A stretch of 64,000 nt of DNA from Streblospio benedicti. Its lineage: Eukaryota > Annelida > Polychaeta > Spionida > Spionidae. Each line of letters opens with the position of its first letter. Position 1 is the stretch's first letter. Of the stretch, positions 49,608 to 60,665 are shown one piece after another. A model generated the notes under the pieces. It was not told the DNA's origin, ran no database searches, and was given only the letters and a program-made list of their open reading frames with translations. Location: assembly GCA_019095985.1 (NCBI GenBank), contig CM032666.1:45704703-45768702 (forward strand), written 5' to 3'. A program made the translations under genes and the position numbers.

Positions 49608-50393
49608 TATGTCTTAACCTTCTTGAGACAAAGTTGCAACGTTGTCTGGTTAATTTTTGTTGTTGCTTGGTCAATACCAGATCTTGATCATATAGTAAGT
49701 GGAATGGGGAAAAAATTTCCCTATTTCTCATGACCTTGTCGTGAATATGTATAGTGGAATGGGGGCATGTAGTTAGTGGAATGAGGGGGAGGGGGGAAGC
49801 AGTTAGTGTAGCTGTGTATAGGATGAACATCTATAAGTGCTCTCATGTAAGTAGTTGTATTTAAATACAACATTACATTGTTATGAACCAAGTTTGATTG
49901 TCCATAAGTGCCTAAAATTTGTCTAAGGTAGTCTAGACATTAGTAGAGTCACAAATATTTTCTATGAGCACTTTTGGTTAATTGACAGATATATGGCAAG
50001 CAATTTGATATTCATGTAAAGCTTCACGAAAGAATCTCCCAATCTTGTGGACCCTAGCAATCTATCAGCATTCATATATTCTGGAGGAATTGCTTCTTCT
50101 AAATGAGTGATTGTTACATTTTAAATGAGAAGACTACTCAGCTAATTGCACGCATGAATTTATCTATTTGAATGATGTTGCAATTGGTACGTTGATTTTT
50201 AATAACAGTCACATTAATATTTTTCATGGTATTTGATGCTTTATTTATTTATGGTATTTATTGCTCGTTGGTCTGGTGATGGTAGTGATAGAGGTACAGA
50301 ATTTTTTAAAAAAACATAAGGAAGTTTAAAATCAAATACAATGTATGCACTAAGAATGAACACTTCTCTCATCTTGGGTTTCTTCATTCATGA

Positions 50394-50534
50394 TATGGAC
50401 AAGAATTTAAAGATACCAACAGAAACCATTGGGACTCACATTTTGGCGAGACTTTCGCTCTTATCGCAAGAGCTTCTTCAGGTTGAATGACAGTCCCAAT
50501 GGTTTCTGTTGGTATCTTTGAATTCTTGTCCATA
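50394..50534. repeat. Foldback element with 43-bp arms
   Basis: TATGGACAAGAATT...CATTGGGACT at 50394-50437 is mirrored at 50491-50534 with one or two mismatches. The loop is about 53 bases and contains GCGAGACTTTCGCTCTTATC. It is non-coding. A second, weaker inverted repeat (ATATCGTGATATCAC with GTGATATCACGATA) follows at 50546-50649. Confidence 0.75.
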
Positions 50535-51109
50535 TAATGTATGCACTATTTTTGAGGAGATATCGTGATATCACTGTCCGAATTTGTTGAATGATGGGCG
50601 AGCTGGCGAGGGCATTATTCAAATGAAGGCTGTGATATCACGATAGTGCATGACAAACTGTTGAAGGAGATATATATTCATTGTGCTATGCTAAACACTC
50701 AAAAATATCCACGCCTTACGTGTCTACGTAGTATAACAAATGCTATATGTACATGTATATATGTACTCTATTTGAGTTCAGTCATACTTAGAAATGTGTA
50801 CGTATTACAAACCTTGAAGATTTTGTTGAGAAATAAGTTACAAAGTTATGTAATATTTTGTTATGAACAGTAAGCATTTATTTTCTTGTCTTAATCATCT
50901 ATTTCCATTCATGTGTTGAGAATTATACCTTCACAAATTTCTACAACATTTACATACATTTAACATGGTTTTTACAAGAGGTCCCCATATTCACTTGAAT
51001 TCATATAAACACCATCAGTGTCATCAGAAGAGGCTCGTAGATGCTACTGTGTCGTACTGCACTGAAATTTTTCTGGATAAGATCCAGCATTGCAGCTGTT
51101 ATAGTTCTG

Positions 51110-51960
51110 TTTAGAAACAACTTACATTGTACAACATAGGAATGTTGGCGATGGGAAGTTTTGTGTAGTTCGCTCGAAGCACAGCTTTGATGTCCTTTAT
51201 GCCAAGCTTTTCTAGAAGGCAGTCATAGCTCATGTCATCCTAGGGCCTTACACGGCAGATCCATCGGATCATGGCTCGATCATTTCTTCTCAAACGGTTC
51301 AGGGTCTTGGAGGAGGCAGCCCAGGTTTCAGAACCATGTAGCATCACACTACGTACACAAGTGGAGTAAACTGCCTCTGGATACCAGCGGAAGTCTCATC
51401 ATGCTTGTTTGTGAGTATCGGGAGGAGCTCATGGAACTTCCCCCATGCGGTCCTGCATCTCACAGTAGAAGCTAGCTCACAGTCACCACCGCTGGATAGC
51501 ATGTCACCCAAATAGCAGAACTCGGAAACAACTTCCAGCTTATGCTCACCTACTGTGACCTCCTTGACTGGCCTGCCATCAACAGGTCTGGCAGCACCTG
51601 CACATCTCGGACATACGTAACTTGGTTCATTTCTCAGAGGGCCTTTGATGCCACTGCATTTCTTGTGGACCCAACAGGCACATTTTCCACAGTAGATGGA
51701 GTTACTACCTGTACCCGCGAGACATACAGCACAAGGATGTTTCCCAAACTTCTGCAGTCTGTCGAGCTGTAACCCATCATACACTTGGTTTTTCCCATGT
51801 TCACACGGAGTCCCTTCTCCTCCATACCCTCCTTCCAGACCTGCACTTTATCCAGTAACTCTTGTTTTGTGTTTGCAATAATGACTAGATCATTGGCGTA
51901 CAGCAGTTCCCAGGGGCAACCAGTGCAGAACTGAAGGGAGAGAGCCTCCAGAACTATAAT
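51110..51960 (-). pseudogene. LINE reverse-transcriptase 3' fragment
   Basis: On the minus strand, broken frames give ELLYANDLVIIANTKQELLD (active-site YADD box mutated to YAND), KGLRVNMGKTKCM, then CAVCLAGTGSNSIYCGKCAC, WVHKKCSG, FCYLGDMLSSGGDCELAST and NRLRRNDRAMIRWICRV. The order matches the RT C-terminal part and small Cys-rich zinc-finger-like insert of a LINE family common in marine invertebrates. At least one frameshift (near 51780) and a stop make it dead. Confidence 0.8.
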
Positions 51961-52374
51961 GAAGAACTACAATGACAATTTATTTGTCATAGTAAATATG
52001 TCAAAAGAAAATAGGGTATAATTTTAAGCCAAGCTAAAATAATGAATGGAATCTGAATTCAGATCAGTTGAGCAGACAAATTATACTTTTTTTCTAATTC
52101 TGTGGATAATATCTCCATGAGCTGTGCAATTTTTAAAAATTATATAGACATTTTATATCAGTGTTCTCAGTGTTCCAATTGCATGGAGTTGTTTTGAAAT
52201 GCATTATATTCAAAAATGACTTTTTGTGAAAAACAACCATGTAAGGAAATACTTTTCAAATATATTTGAAATTTGAATATAGTGCTAAGAAAAGATAGAA
52301 TGAAGTGAGATTGATGATGTACAGTTTATGTATTGAATATTAATTACATATACACAATATACATGTATATACAG

Positions 52375-52440
52375 TAAAACCTCGCTGTAAACAGCAGCAG
52401 GGGTGGTAGAGTAGAGTGTCCCTATAGTGAGATGTCCCCA
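52375..52440. mobile_element. Truncated MITE end (ACAGTAAAACCTCGCTGTAA)
   Basis: The sequence resembles one Tc1/mariner/pogo-type terminus (compare CAGTAGAACCTC at 2279). No matching right end was found before repeat family 7 begins. Confidence 0.35.
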
Positions 52441-53470
52441 TTAGTCAAACATATCAAATACCAACTAGATCAAAAGTGTTCAAAGAACACAGCGTTGCTA
52501 GAACAACGTTGACATATGAGCGATTAAAATAGTCAATAAGCATGAAAAAGTTGTAGTTAAAGTGGAAATTCAGAAATGATGAAATCTTTAAAAAAAATGC
52601 CTCCCTGGAACCTATACTTTACTTGGCAAATAGCCAAAATTGAAAACTCATGATGGTCTCGATGAATGTAAACAGTGAACCAGTTTGTAGATTTTGTCTT
52701 CAAAGGCATATCGAACAAAAAAACTGCATACTTTAATTGCCAAAGTGCTATAGATGAACATATATGATTGTGACTAGGTATGTGAACATAGAATTAAATT
52801 TGGAGGTCATGGTTCAAACTGTATTGAAAGTATTAAAGAAAGTCGAAAAAACAACAACTAAAATGTCTATAAACTGCTACACAATGCTGTGCTCTCTGAG
52901 CATTTTTCATTTAGTTATACGAAAGTCATGTGACAAGATAAAAAAATGCAGAAATTGACTGCCAATGGCCTTCTGGAGAGAACACTTTGATTGGCATAGT
53001 GCCAAAATTGGACACTGATGATGGGCACTAGGTATATGAGCAGTGTATCAAAGTTGGAGCTCATGGTTCAAGCTGTATTGAAATTATTGAAGAAAATGGC
53101 AAAAAATGATCTAAAATGGCCATCTGGAAATCACACTTAAATTGGCAAAGTGCCAAGATTGAATACATGTGATGGTCTCTATGCATGTAAGCATTGTACC
53201 AAGTTTGAATGTGTCCATATAAGCAGTATTAAAGATACTGGAGAAAATGTCCAAAATGGACCATAAATGACTCTGTGGAAATCACAATTTAATTGGCCGA
53301 GTGCCCAAAATCGAATCACTTTGGTGTCGCCTCATAGCTTATAGTTGTGTTAAGTTTGAACAAAATCAGTTCATCGGTAAACCCTCTAGCTTGTCCAGAG
53401 ACATATATACACGCATACTGACATACAAACAAAGTGATCACAAGGCTTTCGCTTCAGCTGCTGAAGCGAG
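52440..53470 (-). repeat. Dispersed repeat family 7, copy with internal tandem units
   Basis: One end, ACTAGATCAAAAGTGTTCAA, and the other, CCTCTAGCTTGTCCAGAGAC, match the two ends of the 55870-56553 copy in reverse. Between them lie about five diverged units of roughly 110-155 bp, each with a 'ggcaaagtgccaaaattg' start and 'ggttcaaactgtattgaaa' middle (near 52630, 52739, 53000, 53147, 53302). It is non-coding. Confidence 0.65.
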
Positions 53471-54171
53471 GCAACAAAAGAATAATAAGGTCTCCCTAAT
53501 TGTGAAGTGCTCCTATTAGCAAAGTTCGCCATTGCAAGGTTTTCCTGCACTTCTTCAGATTTCTTACTGCATAAAAAGAGTTGTAAAGAACCTGTCAATT
53601 TTATATGTAAATGTACATGTAATATGAAGGCATGTTGATAATTGGAGAACACATATTGTTCAAATTGTCAGTATTATACTTTAAAAAAAAACACTTTCAT
53701 AACTAATTTTGTAATAACATGGTCATTAAATTGGAATACTTCATCAGATAAAGTTTCACATCCAGTATCATTTTACATGGAGTTATTTAACAAAACTATA
53801 TGTATATATGTAATATATATAAATATGCATTACTCAACAATCAACATTTTACTGTGTATAGTGGATTGAACAAAATTTCTACTCATGGATATATTGTTTA
53901 CATTTCATTATCTTTAACTATACACTATGGATATGTTAGTCTGGTTGACATTAGAATGGATAATAAGTACAAGTGTATTGATGCAAATGCACTGTCCCAC
54001 ATGTATACAGAAAGTTTCATCTTTAGCTAGATGACAAAATTTATATATGACATAGTAAATAGTTGCTTCTCTTTAACATACAAGATCTAGATCTTACAAA
54101 AAATCTTTGATATTGTGGGCAGAACATTTTACTCATGTATAAAGTGCTATCATATTCATCATTTTTTAGTT

Positions 54172-54395
54172 TGTGCTTCTTATGACCGAGTGAATAGGAT
54201 GCTAGACTCATGATTAGAAGGTTGTGAGTTCAATTCCTGGTCGGGTCTGGTGGTATGAGTAAACTCATCCCTAAATAGTTGCACACAGTTCTGTAGCACT
54301 TACATGTACACATTAATTAGGTACAGGTCATTGGGTTAAAAGAGTGTTTGAGTGATTAGCATTGTGTGCTGCAAATGCAAGTATGTGAGAATTGA
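54172..54395 (+). mobile_element. tRNA-derived SINE family A, head and upper body
   Basis: A-box-like TGACCGAGTGA (54183-54193) and B-box-like AGTTCAATTCC (54227-54237) are followed by GTTGCACACAGTTCTGTAGC and TAGGTACAGGTCATTGGGTT, as in the other copies. It directly abuts the LINE 3' end that follows. Confidence 0.75.
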
Positions 54396-54424
54396 TCCCG
54401 GAAATGATCAATTGAACAACAAGT

Positions 54425-55095
54425 GTGCCAATTACGTACTGTAAAATGTTAAATCACAATTTAGATGATGTTAAAAATAGAGATGATCGATCTGCTGTTA
54501 CTAAATTAAGAATCAGTGCACATAAGTTATTTATTGAAAGAGGACGATATATTAGGCCACCTCTTGACTGGAATGAGAGAATTTGCTCTCACTGTCTTAT
54601 AAATAAAAAGGCACACATTGAGGATGAGTTCCATGCTTTAATAGTTTGTCCTAAATATTGTGAAAAAAGAAAAGTAATTTTTAACTCAGTTGAATGTATA
54701 TGTCCTAATTTTAAAGATTTGGATGATTATGAAAAATTTATATTTATTATGTCAGCTGAAGGTCAAATAAGTAAACTGGTTAGTCAACTTTGTAAACATG
54801 TTATTTTATATGACAAAGAAAATTGACATTCATATCACTTTGGAGCTCAGTATCTAATATGATGACATTTGGAATAGTTGATATACTATATTTTTATATA
54901 AAATAAGCTGTACTATACTATATTAGTGTATAATATAGTACCATGCATAAGTGTAACATAATCCCATAATTAGTTTAGTGTGTTTTGTAATTTTATATAT
55001 ATGTTTAATTCTTGTTGTGTTGGTTTATTTTTGGTAGTACTGATAGATTTAATGTAAATCTAAGGTGAAAATAAACTCATTCTTATTCTTATTCT
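54425..55095 (+). pseudogene. LINE 3' end with ATTCTT-repeat tail
   Basis: An open 133-codon stretch carries the LINE C-terminal module: LRISAHKLFIERGRYIRPPL, RICSHC, IEDEFHALIVCPKYCEKR. It matches the common 'LRISSH.L.IE.GRY......R.C..C....EDE.HF...C..Y...R' pattern. About 200 bp of 3' UTR follow, ending AATAAACTCATTCTTATTCT with three ATTCTT units. Such microsatellite tails are typical of CR1/L2-like LINE 3' ends. The copy is heavily 5'-truncated. Confidence 0.75.
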
Positions 55096-55279
55096 TACAA
55101 GAACAAGACTTGAATCATGGCTATAGACTATTGTATTTACATTTGCCATCCAATGTAAAATATAATGTATGTATTACAATAATATAATGCAATTTAATTG
55201 TCTAAGTAATGCATTTTAACAATATAATAATTAATTTACAAGTCACATATCATTTCAATTTAAAGTAATGAGTAATATA

Positions 55280-55480
55280 AAAGGGTGGAAGCCTAGTGGT
55301 CTTCTCGAGGGCGTTCAGGTAATCATGGTGACAGGAATAGTGCGGCCATCACCATGAAACAGCACCTACGTGTAACACGGCACAATGAGGTGTTCCATAA
55401 AATCTCGCCTTGAGTTAATGAAAATGCGTGTCCACCTACTCGGGGCCCAGTCACGCCTGCTGCATGAGGTGAGGTTGCTC
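55280..55480. other. CpG- and GC-rich block of unknown nature
   Basis: About 200 bp of clearly higher GC than its surroundings, with many CpGs, starting GGTGGAAGCCTAGTGGTCTT and ending GCATGAGGTGAGGTTGC. A plus-strand frame reads SRLELMKMRVHLLGAQSRLL then HE before a GTGAGG donor. The acceptor is poor and no family was recognised. The minus strand has CHHDYLNALEKTTRLP. It could be a decayed exon or a repeat fragment. Confidence 0.3.
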
Positions 55481-55690
55481 ATTTTCAGGCTCTCATGCTT
55501 TATTAGAAAGTTTTTTCTGTTTACATGAATATTGGTGAATAGTCTGTTTGATAAAGTTATATTGATTCAGAAGGTTGCTTAAATTTTCATGGATTTCAGC
55601 TCAGCTGCTTTATTCCATTTTTGTCCATTTCATGATATATTGTAATTAACTAACTATGTAACTAACTAACTAACTATGTAAATCTTGCGG

Positions 55691-55818
55691 CTGTGGGGCG
55701 GATGCGGATACAGAAGTGTAATTTGGCGCGGTCAGGGGCGGATGCGGACACAGAAGTGTAATTTGGTGTGGTCGCGAGGCGAATGCGGTCAGAATGATGC
55801 GGTCGTGGGGCGCATAAA
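55691..55818. repeat. GC-rich minisatellite, about 42-bp unit
   Basis: Three units built on GGGGCGGATGCGGAYACAGA followed by AGTGTAATTTGGYGYGGTC. The third is diverged. They lie within AT-rich DNA next to an (AACT)n stretch (55645-55680). Confidence 0.85.
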
Positions 55819-55869
55819 CTATGCCAAAAACTGCCCGCGCAGAACGCTGCTATGACAGCCTATACATAG

Positions 55870-56553
55870 TATGTATGTATGCATGTATGTCTCCGGACAA
55901 GCTAGAGCTTTAACCGTTGCACCGATTTCGTTCAAACTTTACAAGACTATGAGGCATGAGGCGACACCAAAGTGATTCAATTTTGGGCAATCTGCCAATT
56001 AAATTGAGCTTTCTAGAACAGCTTTTATGACATTTTTAATGATATTCAATGCATTTAGCCAGCAAGGAAAAAAATCAATATTCTAACCAAGCAGCAAAAT
56101 TGATTATTGGATTTGAAACTGATATTGATTATCATCTTGTTATTCAGTACTATTGTATGGCAACACAAATATCTTTTTGCTGGATATATTGATTCTGATT
56201 CATTCTGATGTTTTCTCCTCAAATTCATAAATTTCTTGATTGTAAAGTATACATTATTTCAGTGTATATCTTCATTGCCCATAAGTCAACGTCCTTCTAG
56301 CGACGCAGTGTTCTTTGAACACTTTTGATCTAGTTTTAGATTTTTAGATAAATTAAGATGATTGAATAATGAAGAATTTAAAGGAAGAGATATAGTATAT
56401 ATCAGTATATATCAGTATATATCTTAATTGCCCATAAGTCAACGTCGTTCTAGCGACGCAGTGTTCTTTGAACACTTTTGATCTAGTTTTAGATTTGTAG
56501 ATAAATTAAGATGATTGAATAATGAAGAATTTAAAAGAAGAGATATTTGATAT
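55870..56553 (+). repeat. Dispersed repeat family 7, copy 2, with duplicated end
   Basis: It starts with a short ATGT repeat and CTCCGGACAAGCTAGAGCTT, then GTTCAAACTTTACAAGACTA. It ends TTGAACACTTTTGATCTAGT. The last 140 bp occur twice, at 56261-56400 and 56414-56553, with only a few differences, so that end was tandemly duplicated. The internal tandem units of the 52440-53470 copy are missing. Confidence 0.7.
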
Positions 56554-57138
56554 ATGTACGTACGGTTTATGTTTTAGATATGACATCCCCAAATTCCCTT
56601 TACCCACTTGTAAAAGGAAAGGTGTGGAAAGGGGATGCAATTCCTGTTATTTAATGTCAGTGGAAACATGGAGGAGTCATGTCACCTGAGCAGATGTACA
56701 CTGCAAAACATTATTGTGTTAGAAAAAGTTATTTAGCAAATCAACGATGTATTAGGGATAGATGTATGTAGAAATCCAAATCAAGCATTATATTAATTGC
56801 TGCTACTAAAATAATTCTTCCTAGTCACACAGTTTGATGATGAATAAAACTATCTAAAAGCTATGACTGAGTAGGATGTGAGGGCCTCCTGACGCCTAAT
56901 GATTTTATCTGCATGCGTAGAGAGTTGGGTGATATATCTTAGAAGTCACGAACTCCTTTATATAGAAATAGTTCATCAATGAATTATATTGACTTATAAT
57001 CTTTTGGCATATGAGATCCAACATATTTACCAACAAAAATACTGGATGATTATTCTCCAATGTGTTTACAAGTTTAGTGTATAATTGATCTACATGATTT
57101 TATTGATGTATATGTGTTTCCCAGTGCTTGCGGATATA

Positions 57139-57829
57139 TTTTTATACTTCTCTCTCTCTCACACGTCTTTTTAGCAAGCATATTTCTACCAACGATAGAT
57201 ATAGCTGAAGACAGGTTTTACAACCCTAAGTTTCCATTTGACTATATCAAGTGGCCCTGGCGGGACTCGAACTCATGACCCCAAGGTTGTGAGACCACAA
57301 TGATACCATCATCCCAAGCAGCGAGCTGTTAAAAGGTTACTTGGCTGAACCAATGTCTCTGTAACCCCCAGCATACATACTTGGTCTGTTATCATCTCAA
57401 CCCAGAGGTCGTGGGTTCGAATCCCACTTGAGGACAAAATTTTGGGAAGGGTCTTATTAGCATTTTTAGTGCATACACATATATATCATTCAAAAGCACT
57501 AAAAATGGTAATAAAACCTTTCCCAAAATTTCGTCCTCAAGTGGGATTCGAACCCACGACCTCTGGGTTGAGATGATAACAGACCAAGTATGTATGCTGG
57601 GGGTTACAGAGACATTGGTTCAGCCAAGTAACCTTTTAACAGCTCGCTGCTTGGGATGATGGTATCATTGTGGTCTCACAACCTTGGGGTCATGAGTTCG
57701 AGTCCCGCCAGGGCCACTTGATATAGTCAAATGGAAACTTAGGGTTGTAAAACCTGTCTTCAGCTATATCTATCGTTGGTAGAAATATGCTTGCTAAAAA
57801 GACGTGTGAGAGAGAGAGAAGTATAAAAA
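57139..57829. mobile_element. Near-perfect 691-bp palindrome with four tRNA-like modules
   Basis: The arms 57139-57472 and 57496-57829 are each exactly 334 bp and pair without gaps around a 23-base loop. Each arm contains a perfect T-arm-like GTGGGTTCGAATCCCAC (57411-57427, mirrored 57541-57557) and a second B-box-like GAGTTCGAGTCCC (57694-57706, mirrored as GGGACTCGAACTC at 57262-57274). Both are of the pol III promoter type. The outer ends carry CT/GA dinucleotide runs. No protein is encoded. A decayed relative is at 35095-35720. It may be a foldback fusion of two SINEs or a foldback transposon that captured tRNA sequences. Confidence 0.85.
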
Positions 57830-58148
57830 AAAGGATTTTATTGGAAATCATTAAAAGAACAACACAATGACTTATTAATACTGTGCTTTATTTTTAGTGC
57901 TGCATATTGGTGATAATTTCAATATCGATTTAATATCGGTTCAAGCCAAACTTCAAGCCAAAGGATGGATAGTATCTGAGTATTTCTATGTCGAAAACCA
58001 ATCAATATATATGTATATTGATTAACTTTTGATGTAAAAAATACTCGCGATACTATTGTCGTGTTGATTGCAGTGTTTGTGTACTGATTTTAATTTTACC
58101 CACATACAACAGATGTACAACACATACAACAGAAGTACACTCAAGACC

Positions 58149-58552
58149 ATAATCACAAAATAGATGTATTCCAAAGATCTCTTTTACGTGGTATACTCAA
58201 CATTAAATGGAGTAGAAGACTATCAAACAAAAAACTATATCAAATCGCTCAAACTGAGCTCTGGAGTATAACAATCAAACGCAGACGACTTAGTTTCCTC
58301 GGTCATGTAATGCACCTGGACCCTGAAACACCAGCTCGAAAAGCACTGCATGAATTTCTGCGACCAGTAAGGAGACCCCAAGGACGTCCGACCAAAACAT
58401 GGATGGAATGTATCAAAAATGATGTGAAAGACTTTAACATCGAACTAGACTATAAAAAGCCACAAGAAACCATCAGCATACTAATAGATTTAACCCATGA
58501 CAGAGACAGTTGGCATACAAGGGTCATGTGCGTTGTGCCGCGCTGTCAATAG
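58149..58552 (+). pseudogene. LINE reverse-transcriptase C-terminal fragment
   Basis: One open frame of about 134 codons reads HNHKIDVFQRSLLRGILNIK, WSRRLSNKKLY, IKRRRLSFLGHVMHLDPETP, RPQGRPTKTWMECIKNDVKD and HDRDSWHTRVMCVVPRC. This matches the '.. F....LR.ILGI.W...I.N......IRRRRL.WLGHV.RM.......RGRP..TW......D......A.DR..WR' tail of RTE/I-like LINEs. The frame is intact but lacks RT and endonuclease domains. A GA microsatellite (58579-58598) follows. Confidence 0.8.
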
Positions 58553-58648
58553 ACTGCCAATAGCGGCGGATACGTCCAGAGAGAGAGAGAGAGAGAGACA
58601 ACAGATTTCAGTCAATCCACTAAAACAATTTAGACTGGGTCACGCTGG

Positions 58649-58742
58649 TTGCGCGGGAAAATGTGTCTGAGCTGCTGTATTTGCGCTGTGATAAATGCAT
58701 GTTGCATCGGGTATTAGTACACACTTGCCAAAATGGCGACTG
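58649..58742 (+). promoter_or_regulatory. Possible transcription start region with E2F-like and YY1-like sites
   Basis: TTGCGCGGGAAAA (58649-58661) matches an E2F site. About 70 bp later CCAAAATGGCGAC matches the YY1 motif and contains an ATG in good context. That ATG is followed after ATGGCGACTG by GTAAGG, a good donor. A short first coding exon (M-A-T) of an unseen plus-strand gene is possible, but chance is not excluded. Confidence 0.25.
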
Positions 58743-59684
58743 GTAAGGAAACTGATGTCAATATGTTGAAATTTCTTGCTATACACTTAAGATACTATAG
58801 TAACATGAAAATAAAGTATGTACGATCACTGTAAGTAAAACAATATACGTAATAAGTAGACAATGGGAGATCAATAGAGATGCGGAGCATATGATATAGT
58901 GCGATATATAGAGAAAAAACGGGAGGAGACAATAGCACGATAATATCGGGAAAAAAGCCACTATCGTTGCATGGCGATATTGCAAGATCCAACCGATTCT
59001 CGTTTGGCGTTTCTTAAACGAGCAATTAACCGATAGTCAGATATATCATTGCAGTACTATTTATTTTATGTTCGTACATGTAGCATCTTGCACGTACATG
59101 TACATTGTACACTCTTTTAAGTTTAATTAAGATAAACTAGGGCTGTGTATTTATATATACTTTATAAGTGCAATTTAAGGTGGTCATTAGCTTTATGTTT
59201 GCTGTCTGTGAATATATGAAGCTAAAATGTTCATTGTTTACAGGGTAATATCTGTCAATTAGTGTGTTAAAATGTGTTTGTGGGTTCCGTATGTGGCATC
59301 ATATCCTCTGGTAGTTACCACAATGGGATGAGAGCACCACTCATGGGCTTGTTAACTTTTCTTTACAAACATACCTATTAAAATTCTAAGTGAAGCATGT
59401 AAGGCTTTTAAATTTATGATCTCCATTTTGAGTTCTAATATTTTATGTTTGTATGGATCTAATTGCAAATGTAATGTGCCTTTTTTAGACTAGTAATATG
59501 ATAGCTATGATATAAAATAAGTTTGAGAAGTCATTTGGCAAACATTATTTGATAGAAAGATTTGTTACATCAATAACATCATAGCTTTTGAATCATAAAC
59601 TATGTGTTATTTATGGTATGTTGATATCCTATTCACGAGGGGGGCCACTGGGGGTGAGAGAATGCAGCGAACGAGTTATGTTAA

Positions 59685-60472
59685 CCCTTTACCCCTCAAA
59701 ACAGCTTAAACCGGCCGCAGGCCCTCTCCCTCAAATCGGCCTAGACCGGCCGCACCATTTCACATGTTTGGGTGTCAAAAGCTTCGTCATACAAGTCATT
59801 CGTTTGGGCTATAGCAGTGGTGCCATCGTGATTAAAACTAGATAACAATATGTAAAACCGTATGAGGAATCGTCGTGTATAATTTATTTTAATGTTTAGC
59901 TTTTAGTTTAGGAGAATATAAAGAGATTTCATTTGACAGCATTAATTTGCACTCACAAATGGCGCCATGTTTGCCATATCGCACCAAATGCTAAAACACC
60001 AAAGTTTGATCGAGTTGTAAACATACTTATAATGGTTCAATCTTGATGAGAAATACATATTCGTGTTCCTAACCACTTAAGCTTTATCATGATATATAAA
60101 TGAGTTCCAAGAACACTTGATAAATATTTTTAATTATTTTCTAAATTCTGTGATTTATTTACTGCGCATTTATGCTGCATTTACCACAGTCCTATACCAA
60201 TCCGAACAGGGCTAACTTTTACCATTGGAAATGTGATGCTTCGTTTCAAAACAATTGTGAAATTGGGAAGGGTGTAAGCCAAAATGGTTTCCTTGTATTT
60301 TGGTGAAGAGATGATTGAAATACGAGCATTTTTATGAAAATTATGGCAGTTTAAAGTTGGCAATGCAGTTCCGACAAATGGAAAGATTTTATACGCGCTA
60401 CGCTGCAAATATATATATATTTTTTTTGAGGATACAAGGGCTGTCATGTAATAAAACGTGAGGGGTAATGGG
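59685..60472. mobile_element. Non-autonomous piggyBac-like element, 788 bp
   Basis: TTAA at 59681-59684 and 60473-60476 flanks ends CCCTTTACCCCTCA and TGAGGGGTAATGGG, a 14-bp inverted repeat with one mismatch. This is a strong piggyBac-type signature. Near the left end CGGCC-rich subterminal repeats occur (AAACCGGCCGCAGG, AGACCGGCCGCACC). There is no transposase. Confidence 0.75.
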
Positions 60473-60489
60473 TTAAAGTCCACATGAGG

Positions 60490-60665
60490 CAAAAGATTTT
60501 TTTATCTCTCAACGCCACTCATATAATTACCTTTTTCTCCCATATTTATTTACACTTTTTAGGTTTTAAACTTTGTATCGTAGGAAATCAATTTGTCCGC
60601 CCGCCTCTCAGCCAAGTGAGGATTGAGTATTTTCAGCAAACATGGGAGAATACAGAATAACTCCT
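60490..60665 (-). repeat. Dispersed repeat family 5, copy 2
   Basis: The reverse complement matches 36055-36200, including GGGAGAAAAAGGTAATTATA and CATGTTTGCTGAAAATACTC. It adjoins the piggyBac-like element. Confidence 0.6.

Noticed and set aside
55280-55480. Host exon SRLELMKMRVHLLGAQSRLL
   Set aside because: The donor is good but the acceptor is poor and the peptide matches no expected DH or PH segment. Kept only as an unexplained GC-rich block.
57376-57440. Functional tRNA gene in the palindrome
   Set aside because: The T-arm is perfect but no paired acceptor or anticodon stem could be drawn, and the sequence is mirrored in the other arm.
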